A DNA stretch of 64,000 bases from Fictibacillus arsenicus. Lineage in GTDB: Bacteria > Bacillota > Bacilli > Bacillales > Fictibacillaceae. The DNA lies in assembly GCF_001999465.1 (NCBI RefSeq), contig NZ_MQMF01000001.1:620001-684000 (forward strand), given 5' to 3'. Shown one piece after another: positions 16,120-25,029 of this stretch; within the stretch, counting starts at the first letter, position 1; every line of letters starts with the position of its first letter. The notes under the pieces were generated by a model. The model made no database searches, was not told where the DNA came from, and saw only the letters and a program-made list of their open reading frames with translations. A program made the translations under genes and the position numbers.

Positions 16120-16910
16120 TTGATACGGTACATGAAGTTATATTACTTGTTTTGTAAACAGAATCTGAAAGTTATGATGGAATACCGAATGGATTTTCTG
16201 CTCGGCGTATTGTCTGTTATGCTTCAGCAATTTGCCGGTATATTCTTTGTGAAAATCGTTTTTGACCATATTCACGAACTGAACGGCTGGACGTTTTATG
16301 AGATTTTATTCATTTATGGTATCGCAGCTACAGGAAGATCGATTCACCATATTTTTTTGATAACCTGTGGACACTCGGCTGGCAATACATACGGCCAGGA
16401 AAGTTTGACCGCGTTCTAATACGGCCGGTCAATCCGCTATTTCATTTTATCGCAGACCGCCTTCAGCAAGACGGGTTCGGCCAGCTTTTTATCGGAATTA
16501 TCGTTCTCGGAACGGCGATGCCGCACTTAGATCTTTATTGGGGCTTCATGGAATATTTTATTCTTGTCATTATGATCATTGCTTCTGGTTTTATTTTCGT
16601 AGCGGTGAATCTCTTTTTTGCAACATTGTCTTTCTGGATGGTTGATAGCCTTCCAATCGTGTGGACGATTTTTAATTTAAGCGATTTTGCACGCTATCCG
16701 CTTACGATCTACCATAAAGGAATCAGACATTTATTAACTTGGGTCATTCCTTATGGATTTACAGCTTTTTATCCTGCCGCATATTTTATAAAAGGTTCTG
16801 GATTTGAAAATCTTGCATTGCTGACACCTGTTGCTGCAATCGTATCGTGTGCTTTAGCCTATTGGTTTTGGAATCGAGGGCTTAAAGCCTTTACGAGTAC
16901 AGGAAGTTAA
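16120..16910 (+). pseudogene. ABC-2-type exporter permease 2, frameshifted
   Basis: This is the second DUF990-type permease. It starts at TTG 16120, six bases after AGGAGGGG, and reads normally to RSIHHIF. The frame is then lost at T7 (16352-16358) and stops at 16419. One more T restores a continuous product: FFDNLWTLGWQYIRPGKFDR, then the family motif VLIRPVNPLFHF, then MPHLDLYW and on to TAA 16910. The rest of the reading frame is intact, so the lesion is either very recent or a sequencing error. If real, it disables the exporter's heterodimeric pore. Confidence 0.88.
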
Positions 16911-16911
16911 G

Positions 16912-16968
16912 AAAAAAGCTGGCTTTTATCCGTCTCTTTAAGCGGATAATGAAGCCAGCTTCTTTTTT
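16912..16968 (+). terminator. Terminator of the ABC-2 operon
   Basis: A long stem, AAGCTGGCTT and TATCCG pairing with CGGATA and AAGCCAGCTT, is followed by CTTTTTT. It begins two bases after the permease stop. Confidence 0.9.
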
Positions 16969-16972
16969 CGGG

Positions 16973-17277
16973 CTGTTTTTCTAGAAGATTGTTGGTTTTG
17001 GATGTTTTCTTTTTCTCCTATGCAAGTTGATTGGAGCGCAAGGTGCGTGCCTACCACCTGAGAAGCTTCTAGATAGGCATGCGACGAGGAAGCTCAGATC
17101 GGTAGAGTTTACTTATAGACGCAGGGGCAAGGATACTCCCATGAAGCGGTCAGGTGGAGACTCCTAACGGCGCAAAGCGGCAGGAGGCTCACCGCACGCC
17201 CCGTGGAAAGCGAACATTCCTGGAGCGGAAATCAACTACTATCGAAGAGCAACAAAGTATACGAAAACAGCCTTTTA
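16973..17277 (+). repeat. Dispersed repeat copy C, complete MITE-like element
   Basis: This is the fullest copy of the family, about 305 bp. The outer ends GGCTGTTTT (left) and AAAACAGCC (right) are inverted. Inner inverted ends are AGTTGATTGGAGCGC and GCGGAAATCAACT. The core holds AAGGTGCG, a variable middle of about 100 bp, and GAGGCTCACCGCACGCCCCG. The right end touches the sodC stop codon (17275-17277). It encodes no transposase. It accounts for the roughly 365-bp gap 16911-17274 together with the terminator. Confidence 0.88.
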
Positions 17278-17859
17278 TTTTTTAATTGCTCCGCACAAAA
17301 CGCGGTCCCCCGAGTTTCCAGCTGGATCTGTTTTATAATCATCTGCGTCAGCGTGGATGACGAGCGCCGTCCCGCCGTTTGAAAACAGCGAGTTTGATTT
17401 TCCTTCAGCAAGTGAAACCATAGTTGAAAGAACTTCTCCGTGAACGACACCGCTTTCGTCAGCAGTGATATTGTGAATATCTCCAACATGCGGCCCTTTT
17501 GGATTTAAAAAACCATGCTTTTTACCCGTCGGGTTAAAATGGGCACCTGCTGACTTGAAATCTGGTGGTGTGCATATAGCTTTTTCATGAAAGTGAATTC
17601 CGTGTTCACCTGGCTTTAGACCAGTGGCATTTACTTCTACATTGACGCCTTCCACTGTCTGGGTCAGCGTTGCTTCACCCGCTTTTTTCCCTTTCGTGTC
17701 TACTAGATTCACAATGTACGATCCACCCTTTACTTTGCTGGATGCAGCTTGCGACTCTTCCATTTCATGATCTTTATGCTCATCTTCTTTTTTGTTTCCG
17801 CATGATGCTAGTATGGTTACTAATACCATAAGCATCATGATTTTTAATATTTTTTTCAA
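17275..17859 (-). CDS. sodC: Cu/Zn superoxide dismutase lipoprotein SodC
   Basis: This extracytoplasmic Cu/Zn superoxide dismutase has 194 residues, with a signal peptide and lipobox (LASC at about 17-20). The metal ligands appear complete: GIHFHE (two Cu ligands), GAHFNP (bridging His), KKHG, PHVGDIH (His and Asp of the Zn site) and VIHADADD (last Cu His). The disulfide Cys residues are in ICTPPDF and VLCGAI. TTG start at 17859, nine bases after AGGAGG. A complete ligand set is worth noting because B. subtilis YojM is reported to lack part of the Cu site. Confidence 0.93.
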   Translation of the reverse strand: MKKILKIMMLMVLVTILASCGNKKEDEHKDHEMEESQAASSKVKGGSYIVNLVDTKGKKAGEATLTQTVEGVNVEVNATGLKPGEHGIHFHEKAICTPPDFKSAGAHFNPTGKKHGFLNPKGPHVGDIHNITADESGVVHGEVLSTMVSLAEGKSNSLFSNGGTALVIHADADDYKTDPAGNSGDRVLCGAIKK

Positions 17860-17928
17860 AAGTATTTCCCTCCTGATGATTAGCGATATTCTATTCTCCG
17901 CCCAATCATCAGAACTTTAAACATCATT

Positions 17929-18612
17929 TTAAAGAAAATGGGTTTCAAGTACTGCTTCTGCAACTTCTCCGTTATTTAGTTGTACATAATAGGCTTTAGC
18001 ATTTTCTCGGGAACTCACAGCCTTGTTCAGTTTTCCGTTAATAAAATGCAGCGCCGCCCCATCATCCGCTGCATATCCATCTTTTAATCCTTCTTTTATT
18101 AGACGGTGGTAAGCGGGTCTTCTTTCTTCTTCTCCGTCATAATGAGGACAGTGACTTCCTTTGATAAACCCTAAACATGAAAGTCCTCGGAGCGGTCCAA
18201 AGGAATCTGTTACCCCTTCTTCAAACCAGCAAAGAGACCCTGCACTTAAACCTGCTAAGATTTTTCCTTCTTCGTATGCTTTTTTGAGCAGCTGATCCAA
18301 CCCCCATTCCCTCCAGAGTGCAAGTAAGTTCTTCGTGTTTCCTCCGCCTACATAAAAAACATCCTGCTTCATAACAAACTCTTCTAAGTTTTGAGGAGGA
18401 GAGAACAAAGAAAGGTGTCCTGGCACACAGTTTTCCGACTCAAATGCTTTATAAAAGCGTTCGATATAGCCTTCTGAGTCTCCGCTTGCAGTCGGAATGA
18501 AACAAATATGAGGTTTTTCAGCTTTTGATTGCGAAAGTATATAATGATCGAGCTTTTTGTTCTCAGGTTCCATCGGAAATCCTCCGCCACCCATTGCGAT
18601 AATCTGTTTCAT
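17929..18612 (-). CDS. Peptidase S51 (dipeptidase E-like, YgaJ)
   Basis: This cytoplasmic serine peptidase of the PepE/cyanophycinase family has 227 residues. The nucleophile elbow is GLSAGS (about 119-124). The preceding FYVGGGNTKNLL motif and SHCPHYDGE (catalytic His region) are conserved. Family members cleave N-terminal Asp dipeptides or related isopeptides; the exact substrate is not evident. The ATG follows AAAGGAGCTGAAAACAAC. The upstream region carries a 21-bp phased repeat. Confidence 0.9.
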   Translation of the reverse strand: MKQIIAMGGGGFPMEPENKKLDHYILSQSKAEKPHICFIPTASGDSEGYIERFYKAFESENCVPGHLSLFSPPQNLEEFVMKQDVFYVGGGNTKNLLALWREWGLDQLLKKAYEEGKILAGLSAGSLCWFEEGVTDSFGPLRGLSCLGFIKGSHCPHYDGEEERRPAYHRLIKEGLKDGYAADDGAALHFINGKLNKAVSSRENAKAYYVQLNNGEVAEAVLETHFL

Positions 18613-18705
18613 GTTGTTTTCAGCTCCTTTTCTACTGTTTCGCTTATCTTTCGTTTAATTCCTCTTTAATCAAGCTTTCTATCTTTCTAGAAAAAACAGA
18701 ATGAT

Positions 18706-18802
18706 AATAATTTGAAGAAAGAAGTCAATAATTTGAAAGAAAGGATGGATAATTTGACAAACATCTACGTTAATTTGACTAAATCACATGATATATTGAA
18801 AC
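18706..18802. repeat. 21-bp phased degenerate array (AATTTGA core)
   Basis: Five TTG motifs, four of them within AATTTGA, have their G at 18714, 18735, 18756, 18777 and 18798, exactly 21 bp apart. Read on the + strand it would encode Leu every seventh residue, but there is no SD or good start. It lies upstream of the S51 peptidase gene. Confidence 0.75.
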
Positions 18803-18850
18803 TTTTACTTTTTCCGACTGAAAATGTACGCCTCAGACAGACACATCCTC

Positions 18851-18884
18851 TAAAAAGAAAACACCAGCCGCTACAGGCTGGTGT
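18851..18884 (-). terminator. Terminator of the MacB-type ABC operon
   Basis: ACACCAGCC / GGCTGGTGT, 9-bp stem with 6-base loop, followed on the reverse strand by TTTCTTTTT, directly after the permease stop. Confidence 0.88.
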
Positions 18885-18890
18885 CCACCT

Positions 18891-20210
18891 TTAAACATCT
18901 CTTCTTAAAGCTTTTAGAACATCTACCGTTGTAGCTTTCGCAGCCGGCCGCCATCCAGAAAGCAAGGTAACGCCCATACAGATTGTTACCGCTATTGCTG
19001 TCAGGCTCCAAGGAATATAAGACAGCATGAATCCTTCCGGAGGTGTTTCATTAACGAACTGTTCAATAATAATGGGAAGAGCAAAGTTCACACCATAACT
19101 GGTGATGTAAGCTAAAAGTGTTCCTAATCCTACACCCCACAATCCGATATAGGCGCTTTCTAATAGAAAGATTCGTTTAACTGTTTTCGGAGTAGCTCCG
19201 ATCGCTTTCATGATTCCGATGTCCTGCGACCTTTCCGTAACCGCCATCGTCATCGTATTAAAAATACCAATAGAAGCGATTAAAACTGCAATGGCACCGA
19301 TAAATATCAGTCCTGCTTTAAATAAGGTGAAGTAAACGTTCATCTGTTTTAACTCTTTGATAATGGAATACGTCATATAATCCAGCTTTTCGATTCGATC
19401 TGTTACTTCTTTTACATCATCCGCTGATGCAGTGAACGCTTTTACATCACCATAGTTTTTTAATTCATCAGCTGATGCGATTTTCGGATCTTGTTTTCCT
19501 AAAATTGAAATTACTTCATTATATAAATCCTCTGTGATAAATACGGAATTATCATGTGCCCAATCTCGTGTTGGTTTTTTTCCGATTCCGACGATTTTAA
19601 CATCAACAGTTTGTACAGGTCCCTCAATCTTTATTTCAGGATTATCTGTCTTCAAGTGATACTTCAGCGTTTCGTTCAACAAATTCCCTTTATAGGAAAG
19701 TTCCTTCATCCTTTTTTGAGCTTCTTCTTCACTTAAACCTTCCAAAGCGTTTTCCGGCTGATCTTTTCGCAATTCCTCTGCAAAATGATAGCCAACAACA
19801 ATTTCATTTTTATTCTTGGGCATGCGGCCTTTATCAAGTTCGAAACCCGCTTTTTCTTCAGAAGGCATATGAGCACTTATCACGTTTGCAAATGTATTAT
19901 ATTCACCTATCGATAACTGGTTTGCCGGCGTATATTTTTTCCTCGTTACCGCTTTAACTCCTTCAATCTGTTCAAGCTTCTTCACATCGTTTTCTGTCAT
20001 CATGCCGCTTTCTTTTTGAACTTGAATTTCGTTTACCATGCGAAAGCTCATCACATCATCTACAGCTGTTTTATGAATTGCAAATCCGATGGATGCCAGC
20101 ATGATTAGGAAAGCACATCCGATTGTTGATGCTAGGATCGTCATCCAGACACGTGTTCTGTTTTTCTTCATATTGCTTCTTACAAACCTGTGTTTATCTT
20201 TGAACTTCAT
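18891..20210 (-). CDS. MacB/FtsX-type ABC transporter permease
   Basis: This 439-residue permease has the MacB/FtsX layout. One N-terminal helix (about 22-45) is followed by a large extracytoplasmic MacB-PCD domain (about 45-285). Three C-terminal helices carry MTMAVTERSQDIGIMKAIGATPKTV (about 320-345), the hallmark FtsX-like cytoplasmic motif. Such systems act as mechanotransmitters for lipoprotein, peptide or drug export rather than as simple channels. The gene overlaps its ATPase gene by 17 bp, so they are coupled. Confidence 0.92.
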   Translation of the reverse strand: MKFKDKHRFVRSNMKKNRTRVWMTILASTIGCAFLIMLASIGFAIHKTAVDDVMSFRMVNEIQVQKESGMMTENDVKKLEQIEGVKAVTRKKYTPANQLSIGEYNTFANVISAHMPSEEKAGFELDKGRMPKNKNEIVVGYHFAEELRKDQPENALEGLSEEEAQKRMKELSYKGNLLNETLKYHLKTDNPEIKIEGPVQTVDVKIVGIGKKPTRDWAHDNSVFITEDLYNEVISILGKQDPKIASADELKNYGDVKAFTASADDVKEVTDRIEKLDYMTYSIIKELKQMNVYFTLFKAGLIFIGAIAVLIASIGIFNTMTMAVTERSQDIGIMKAIGATPKTVKRIFLLESAYIGLWGVGLGTLLAYITSYGVNFALPIIIEQFVNETPPEGFMLSYIPWSLTAIAVTICMGVTLLSGWRPAAKATTVDVLKALRRDV

Positions 20211-20898
20211 GAAGCATTCTCCCCTCTCTTAAGTACCCATCAATGATTTCAACTTTGCGATGAGCGATGGAAGCTACCTCATGGTCATGTGTAATCATTA
20301 AGAATGTGATTCCGTATTTTTCATTAAGTTCTTTTATAAAAGATAATAGCTGTTTTTCATTTTCCGAATCTAAGCTTCCAGTAGGTTCGTCCGCCAAAAT
20401 AAGAGGGGGATTCAAGATTAATGCTCTAGCAATACTTACACGCTGCTGCTGTCCGCCTGACAACTCCCCTGGGTAATGATTTTTGAAAGATTCAAGACCT
20501 ACACGTTTTAACATTTCTTCGGTTCTCACTTTTCTTTCGGGCACGCTTACTCCTTTTAAAACAAGCGGGAGTTCCACGTTTTCGAAAGCTGACATAGATG
20601 GGATCAGCTGAAAACTTTGAAAGATAAAACCAAGATGGTTCAGACGAAACTCTGCCCATTTTGATTCAGAGAACTTGCTTAGATTTGTTCTATTGATCGT
20701 GATGTTTCCTACCTCTGGCTGGATAAAACCAGAGATCAAGTTTAATAGTGTTGATTTACCAGAGCCACTTCTACCCACAACAGCAACAATTTCACCTTCT
20801 GCAACTTGAAGATTAACATCATGCAGTACAGGAACAATATTTTCTTTTCCTTTCTTTCCGATCTTAAAAGCATAAGATAAATTGCTAACAGAAATCAT
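20194..20898 (-). CDS. MacB/LolD-type ABC transporter ATPase
   Basis: This 234-residue ATP-binding subunit partners the permease that follows. Walker A is GRSGSGKST (about 42-50), the Q-loop is IFQSFQLIPSMSAFENVELP, the signature is LSGGQQQR (about 144-151), Walker B is LILADEPTGSLD and the switch is MITHDHEVA. The length and the FENVELPL motif are typical of the MacB/LolD group. A strong promoter with an overlapping palindrome lies upstream, suggesting induction by an unlinked repressor. Confidence 0.93.
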   Translation of the reverse strand: MISVSNLSYAFKIGKKGKENIVPVLHDVNLQVAEGEIVAVVGRSGSGKSTLLNLISGFIQPEVGNITINRTNLSKFSESKWAEFRLNHLGFIFQSFQLIPSMSAFENVELPLVLKGVSVPERKVRTEEMLKRVGLESFKNHYPGELSGGQQQRVSIARALILNPPLILADEPTGSLDSENEKQLLSFIKELNEKYGITFLMITHDHEVASIAHRKVEIIDGYLREGRMLHEVQR

Positions 20899-20920
20899 TT
20901 CCCCACCCCTTATGTATTAA

Positions 20921-20943
20921 GTGTACTATTTAGTATAATACAC
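20921..20943 (-). promoter_or_regulatory. Palindromic operator, possibly GntR/YtrA-type
   Basis: GTGTA-N13-TACAC with partly symmetric AT-rich centre (ACTATTTAGTATAA) lies just downstream of the -10 element of the ABC operon. It resembles the YtrA-family operators of Bacillus ABC operons, but no GntR gene is adjacent. Confidence 0.5.
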
Positions 20944-20972
20944 ATATACCATGTATGCCCATTAACTGTCAA
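20943..20972 (-). promoter_or_regulatory. Sigma-A promoter of the MacB-type ABC operon
   Basis: TTGACA (20967-20972 on the reverse strand), 18 bp, then TATATG. The operator palindrome overlaps the start site region. Confidence 0.65.
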
Positions 20973-21021
20973 TACATTCCAAATTTTTTTTTAAAAAAAA
21001 GGCTCTTCATAAAAAATTGTT

Positions 21022-21087
21022 GAACGGAAATCAACCACTCTCATAAACATCCCGAAACGGAGATCAACAACTCTCACAAACATCCTG
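21022..21087. repeat. Two-copy 33-bp direct repeat
   Basis: Two imperfect copies of GAACGGAAATCAACCACTCTC followed by ATAAACATCCC are 33 bp apart. The motif CGGAAATCAACCACT matches the right end of the dispersed repeat family, so this looks like a duplicated remnant of that element. Confidence 0.7.
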
Positions 21088-21180
21088 CACCTTAAATTTC
21101 ACAGTCACCCTTTTTTAAAAAAGGATTTAAAGGGAAAGAGTAGTATAGTAAACAAAGGCATACATCAAGGAGGGACATAC

Positions 21181-22815
21181 ATGTTAAAGTGGCAGTCTAA
21201 AGAGGGTTATACGAAACTATTAAAAGACCTTGTATCTATTCCGAGCATTACAAACCAAGACGGAGAAATGTTTATGGCCGAGCATCTCTACCATACTCTT
21301 TCTTCTCTTCAATATTTTACGAAGAACCCGGATCACCTTCGTCATCACCCGACCCCTGATGGGCGGAAATTGATAACAGCTTTCGTTCAGAATGATCCTT
21401 CTGTAAAAGAAACGATCATTCTCTTAAGTCATTTTGACGTTGTTGCAGTTGAAGACTTTGGCGAATGGAAGCACCTAGCTTTTCGTCCTGATGAATTGAC
21501 TGAAAAGATAATAGAGAACAAAAAGCTTCTCCATCCTTTTGTGCAGGATGATTTAAACTCTGGCGAGTGGCTGTTCGGTCGCGGAACAATGGACATGAAA
21601 GCAGGAGTTGCTCTTCATATATCGATGATTGAAAAAGCGGCAACTGGTCATTTCAAAGGAAATGTACTGATGATTTCTGTTCCAGATGAAGAAGTTCATT
21701 CAGCGGGGATGCTGGCAGGGGTCAGTGTTTTACGTCAGCTTCAAGAAGAATATGATATGAAATATATCGCATGTTTAAACGGCGAACCGAGTTTCACAAA
21801 ATTCCCTGGAGATACCTCTCCTTATATGTATACCGGTTCTACAGGCAAGATTTTGCCTGGTTTTCTTTGCTACGGAAAGGAAACGCATGTTGGAGAACCT
21901 CTTGCCGGTATGAACGGAAATGCGATGGCAGCTGAAATTACGAGAGAACTAGAATGGAACGTTGATTATGTTGAAACCTTTCGTGATGAAGCAACTCCAG
22001 TACCCGCTAATCTCATTCAAAAAGATTTAAAAGATCATTATTCTGTGCAAATACCTCACGCAGCTGTGACGCTTTTTAATTTAATGTTGTTCAACAGACC
22101 GCTTTCTGAGATTACGAATATGCTCATTAAAAGTGCACAAAAAGCAGCCTCATCGCTTGAGAACAGACTGTATAAAAAAAGCCAGCAAGTCTCTAAGATC
22201 ATTCCTTTTACACCTAAAAAAGAGAGGATCAAAGTAATAACATTTAATGAACTTTATGAACATGCGGTTGAAAAGTACGGTCAGGAAGAGCTCGATCGAA
22301 GAGAAAACATGCTTCAGAGCAACAATCCTAACGCAGACGAAAGAGAATTAACCATTCAATATGTGTTCGAACTTGCCAGCCTCTGCAGGGACTTAGCGCC
22401 AATGACGGTACTATTCTATACACCGCCTTTTTATCCGGCTGTATGTTCAAGCGACCATCCATTGATTAAACACACTACCGAAAAAGTGGTACAGCATGCT
22501 CAGGAAAAGTTCAACAGCAATCTGGTGAACGTGCATTATTTCAGCGGCTTATCTGATTTGAGTTACATCGGTTTTAAAGGAGATTCAAGTGACCTGTCCT
22601 CGTTCACAAGCAATTTTCCTCTATTAGGATCCAGGTATAACATTCCGTTTGATGACATGAGAGAGATCGACATACCGGTAATCAACATTGGCCCTCTCGG
22701 GAAGGATGCTCATCAATGGACCGAACGGATTGAGATTAATAGAGTGATGGATGAAACTCATCCTTTGATCGTTTATGCCATGGAAACATTGTTTGAGAAC
22801 AGCAGCAGAAATTAA
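21181..22815 (+). CDS. rocB: RocB-like M20 peptidase, arginine utilisation protein
   Basis: This 544-residue member of the M20/M25/M40 metallopeptidase family resembles B. subtilis RocB, which is linked to arginine/ornithine catabolism but has no defined reaction. M20 metal motifs are visible: LLSHFDVVAVED (about 80-91), GRGTMDMKAG (about 132-141) and PDEEVHSAG (about 162-170). The C-terminal DAHQWTERIEI supplies a final ligand region. ATG follows AAGGAGGGACATAC. It stands alone, without rocA/rocC neighbours. Confidence 0.92.
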   Translation: MLKWQSKEGYTKLLKDLVSIPSITNQDGEMFMAEHLYHTLSSLQYFTKNPDHLRHHPTPDGRKLITAFVQNDPSVKETIILLSHFDVVAVEDFGEWKHLAFRPDELTEKIIENKKLLHPFVQDDLNSGEWLFGRGTMDMKAGVALHISMIEKAATGHFKGNVLMISVPDEEVHSAGMLAGVSVLRQLQEEYDMKYIACLNGEPSFTKFPGDTSPYMYTGSTGKILPGFLCYGKETHVGEPLAGMNGNAMAAEITRELEWNVDYVETFRDEATPVPANLIQKDLKDHYSVQIPHAAVTLFNLMLFNRPLSEITNMLIKSAQKAASSLENRLYKKSQQVSKIIPFTPKKERIKVITFNELYEHAVEKYGQEELDRRENMLQSNNPNADERELTIQYVFELASLCRDLAPMTVLFYTPPFYPAVCSSDHPLIKHTTEKVVQHAQEKFNSNLVNVHYFSGLSDLSYIGFKGDSSDLSSFTSNFPLLGSRYNIPFDDMREIDIPVINIGPLGKDAHQWTERIEINRVMDETHPLIVYAMETLFENSSRN

Positions 22816-22842
22816 TGAACCGTTTATAGCATAGTAAAATCA

Positions 22843-22876
22843 AAAACCAGATCTGCAATCAACAGATCTGGTTTTA
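22843..22876. terminator. Bidirectional terminator
   Basis: A 13-bp perfect stem AAAACCAGATCTG / CAGATCTGGTTTT with a 7-base loop lies between converging rocB and the DUF4931 gene. Confidence 0.9.
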
Positions 22877-23641
22877 TTATGCGGAAAAATAGATTTCTTT
22901 GATTTTATTTGCGATCTTTTCTATATTGTTTGCAACCTGCTGGACGCCATATCCCATGTATAGAGGTGAAGTAACAAAGCGCGGCATAATCTTGCAGTAC
23001 GTTGTTTCGTTATTTTTATAGAAAAATAAATTGTAACTTGTACAGTTCCTATGAAAATGATTCAGCAAAAAATGCGTGCACGCTTGTATGCAGTCAGCAA
23101 ATAGCGAAAGCTCGGCATCTTTTTCCCAGATCACATTAAGCTCATAAAAACCTACACGCGGCTTATTTGAAACGGTCAATCTGACGCCTTCCTTTTCTAA
23201 GACAGGTATACCTTCAAACTGACTCTCTGAAAAGTCATGCTGACAATCAACCTCGTTCAACCCAATGATCTGCATATGAGGATGCCTAATTGTTCCTCCT
23301 GATAATGGACCATGGTTTTTAAAAAACATGACGGAACGGTATTTTCCGCTTTGAATCATCCGCTCCCAATGTTCGATTCCAAAATTCAAGACTTTATAGA
23401 GGTGATCCTTTGTGTACTCAGATAATTCCCCTTCGCACTCGTCTGTTTCGATCAGAACGGTTTGAAAGGCTTGATCGAGCACTGTATATTTATTTTTTAC
23501 TAAAATAATTGAACCGCTATGATCGAGGACTTCTTCCAGCTCATCGATCCGGCAAAAAGGACAAGGAGTTTCTCTGTTCTTAATGCTGTTAGGTTTTTGA
23601 GCTCCTATATCAGTAAAGAAAGTAATATGTGTATTTTTCAT
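22877..23641 (-). CDS. DUF4931 / GalT-like HIT-superfamily protein
   Basis: This protein resembles galactose-1-phosphate uridylyltransferase-like HIT proteins. A zinc-type CPFC motif is near the N-terminus (about 27-30). The nucleotidyl-transfer motif GGTIRHPHMQIIG (about 113-125) contains the HxHxQ triad. It is probably a nucleotide-binding hydrolase or transferase of unknown substrate. I place the start at ATG 23641 (254 residues); the in-frame GTG at 23650 is nine bases upstream and has no better SD. It lies downstream of the anti-sigma gene with a short gap. Confidence 0.82.
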   Translation of the reverse strand: MKNTHITFFTDIGAQKPNSIKNRETPCPFCRIDELEEVLDHSGSIILVKNKYTVLDQAFQTVLIETDECEGELSEYTKDHLYKVLNFGIEHWERMIQSGKYRSVMFFKNHGPLSGGTIRHPHMQIIGLNEVDCQHDFSESQFEGIPVLEKEGVRLTVSNKPRVGFYELNVIWEKDAELSLFADCIQACTHFLLNHFHRNCTSYNLFFYKNNETTYCKIMPRFVTSPLYMGYGVQQVANNIEKIANKIKEIYFSA

Positions 23642-23683
23642 GCTTTTCACCGCTTTTGTTTGTTTCCTTAGTATCTTCTATTC

Positions 23684-24364
23684 TTAATGAATATTTCCTG
23701 TTCCCGTGTATGGTTGTTTATCAGAAATTTGTTCCCACTTCAGTATACCTTCTTTTTTGTCAATTGAACCAAGCCAGTCAAAACCGAATTCAATCTGAAG
23801 TCTTTCAGCAAGCATGTCATCTTCGGTTTCTCCAGCTGTATAGACTTTTACATTAACATAATTCCAAAGCTCTCCCAAGTATTCTTGTGCTTCGTATGGT
23901 TCATTCAATGTTAGATGGGACACTTCTTTCAAGTAGGATTTCGTCAAGTTGATCTGTTCATCTCGCGTCAAATTGTCGGGAAAAATAATGTGTACCGATA
24001 GTGTATCACCTTTTTGGTAAGCATCTATACCTGTTACATCATGATGATTTCTCATATCGTGCCTTGCTTTTGTCAAGATAGCCTGATTCGCATAGGGAAT
24101 CTTCACCATCTGTTCAGCTTCCTTTTGCTCCACATTTGACGGTGTGCTTTGGGCGAACTGAATAAATATAAAAATGAAGGCTACTCCAAGTGCCAAACTC
24201 AGACTTTGGTGAAACCAATGATATAACCAGTTTTTTGGAGCAGGAGGTCTGTTTAGATCACGGGTCTTCTGCAAAACCTTCTGCCTATGTTCTTCTTTAA
24301 ACGTAATATTTTTCATTCGGCCATTGTTTAATATTTCAGGCAGCTGCTTTAGAGGATCTTCCAT
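23684..24364 (-). CDS. Putative anti-sigma factor, single-pass membrane protein
   Basis: This 226-residue protein has a basic cytoplasmic N-terminus, one membrane helix (about 55-72) and an extracytoplasmic C-terminal domain. It lies four bases after the ECF sigma gene, the usual place for its cognate anti-sigma factor. I see no HxxxCxxC zinc anti-sigma motif, so inhibition would be through a non-ZAS helix. The ATG at 24364 follows GGGGAG by eight bases; a longer frame extending into the sigma gene is rejected. Confidence 0.8.
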   Translation of the reverse strand: MEDPLKQLPEILNNGRMKNITFKEEHRQKVLQKTRDLNRPPAPKNWLYHWFHQSLSLALGVAFIFIFIQFAQSTPSNVEQKEAEQMVKIPYANQAILTKARHDMRNHHDVTGIDAYQKGDTLSVHIIFPDNLTRDEQINLTKSYLKEVSHLTLNEPYEAQEYLGELWNYVNVKVYTAGETEDDMLAERLQIEFGFDWLGSIDKKEGILKWEQISDKQPYTGTGNIH

Positions 24365-24368
24365 GATT

Positions 24369-24923
24369 TCATCTCCCCTTCTCCAATTTTCGCCGCAGCA
24401 TTTCTCGTCCGCGCTGAAGCAATGTTCGGATCGTCGGCTCTTTTTTATGTAAAATCTGGCTGATTTCACTGACGGATAGTTCTTTATAATAGAAGAGAAG
24501 TATGACTTCCCGGTATTTGAGAGGCAGTTTTAAAACTTCATCTGCTAAAGCTTCGTGTTCACTTTTTTGTACAATCGTAAGTTCTGGCGTTAAAGCAGAG
24601 GACTGTTTAGATTTTCCTAAGCGGTCAATAATATGAATGTACTTTTTCCAGCCGCTTCTTAAGTAGTCTTTACAGATGTTCACGGTAATCGCATAAACCC
24701 ACGTCTTAACAGATGATTCACTCCGAAAATTATCTTTATGGACAAAGCATTTAACGAACACTTCTTGAGCCAAGTCTTCTGCAAGTTTTCTGTCTTTAAC
24801 ATAAGTATAAGCAAGTCTGATCACTTTGTCTTCATACAGTTCCATGATCTGGATCAGCCATTCTTCTTGACTGAGCCCTTGTGAAAAAAGCTCTTGTTCG
24901 CTACTAGTGCGTATCATTTTCAA
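24369..24923 (-). CDS. ECF-family RNA polymerase sigma factor
   Basis: This 184-residue ECF sigma factor has region 2 at about 30-95: LAYTYVKDRKLAEDLAQEVFVK and the SVKTWVYAITVNICKDYLR helix of 2.3-2.4. Region 4 lies at about 125-180, with LPLKYREVILLFYYKELSVSE and a helix-turn-helix. It probably directs an envelope-stress regulon together with the anti-sigma factor downstream. TTG 24923 lies seven bases after AAAGGGGG; the ATG two codons later is an alternative. I find no clear self-type ECF promoter upstream. Confidence 0.93.
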   Translation of the reverse strand: MKMIRTSSEQELFSQGLSQEEWLIQIMELYEDKVIRLAYTYVKDRKLAEDLAQEVFVKCFVHKDNFRSESSVKTWVYAITVNICKDYLRSGWKKYIHIIDRLGKSKQSSALTPELTIVQKSEHEALADEVLKLPLKYREVILLFYYKELSVSEISQILHKKEPTIRTLLQRGREMLRRKLEKGR

Positions 24924-25029
24924 GCCCTCTCCCCCTTTCCACCCTTACATAATAATTAGACGATTGTACGTATCGTTTTTATTCATTTTTTATTGTCATT
25001 TCAAAAGATTGTTGCTCAGGGTTATTGTC

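Noticed and set aside
18712-18894. Leucine-heptad ORF that could encode a small leucine zipper
   Set aside because: It has no SD, only a TTG start, and runs into the terminator of the neighbouring ABC operon; the heptad is a by-product of the 21-bp repeat.
24923-25010. Autoregulatory ECF promoter upstream of the sigma gene
   Set aside because: A TGAAAT occurs but no CGTA/CGTC -10 at 16-17 bp spacing; the GATACG lies too far away.
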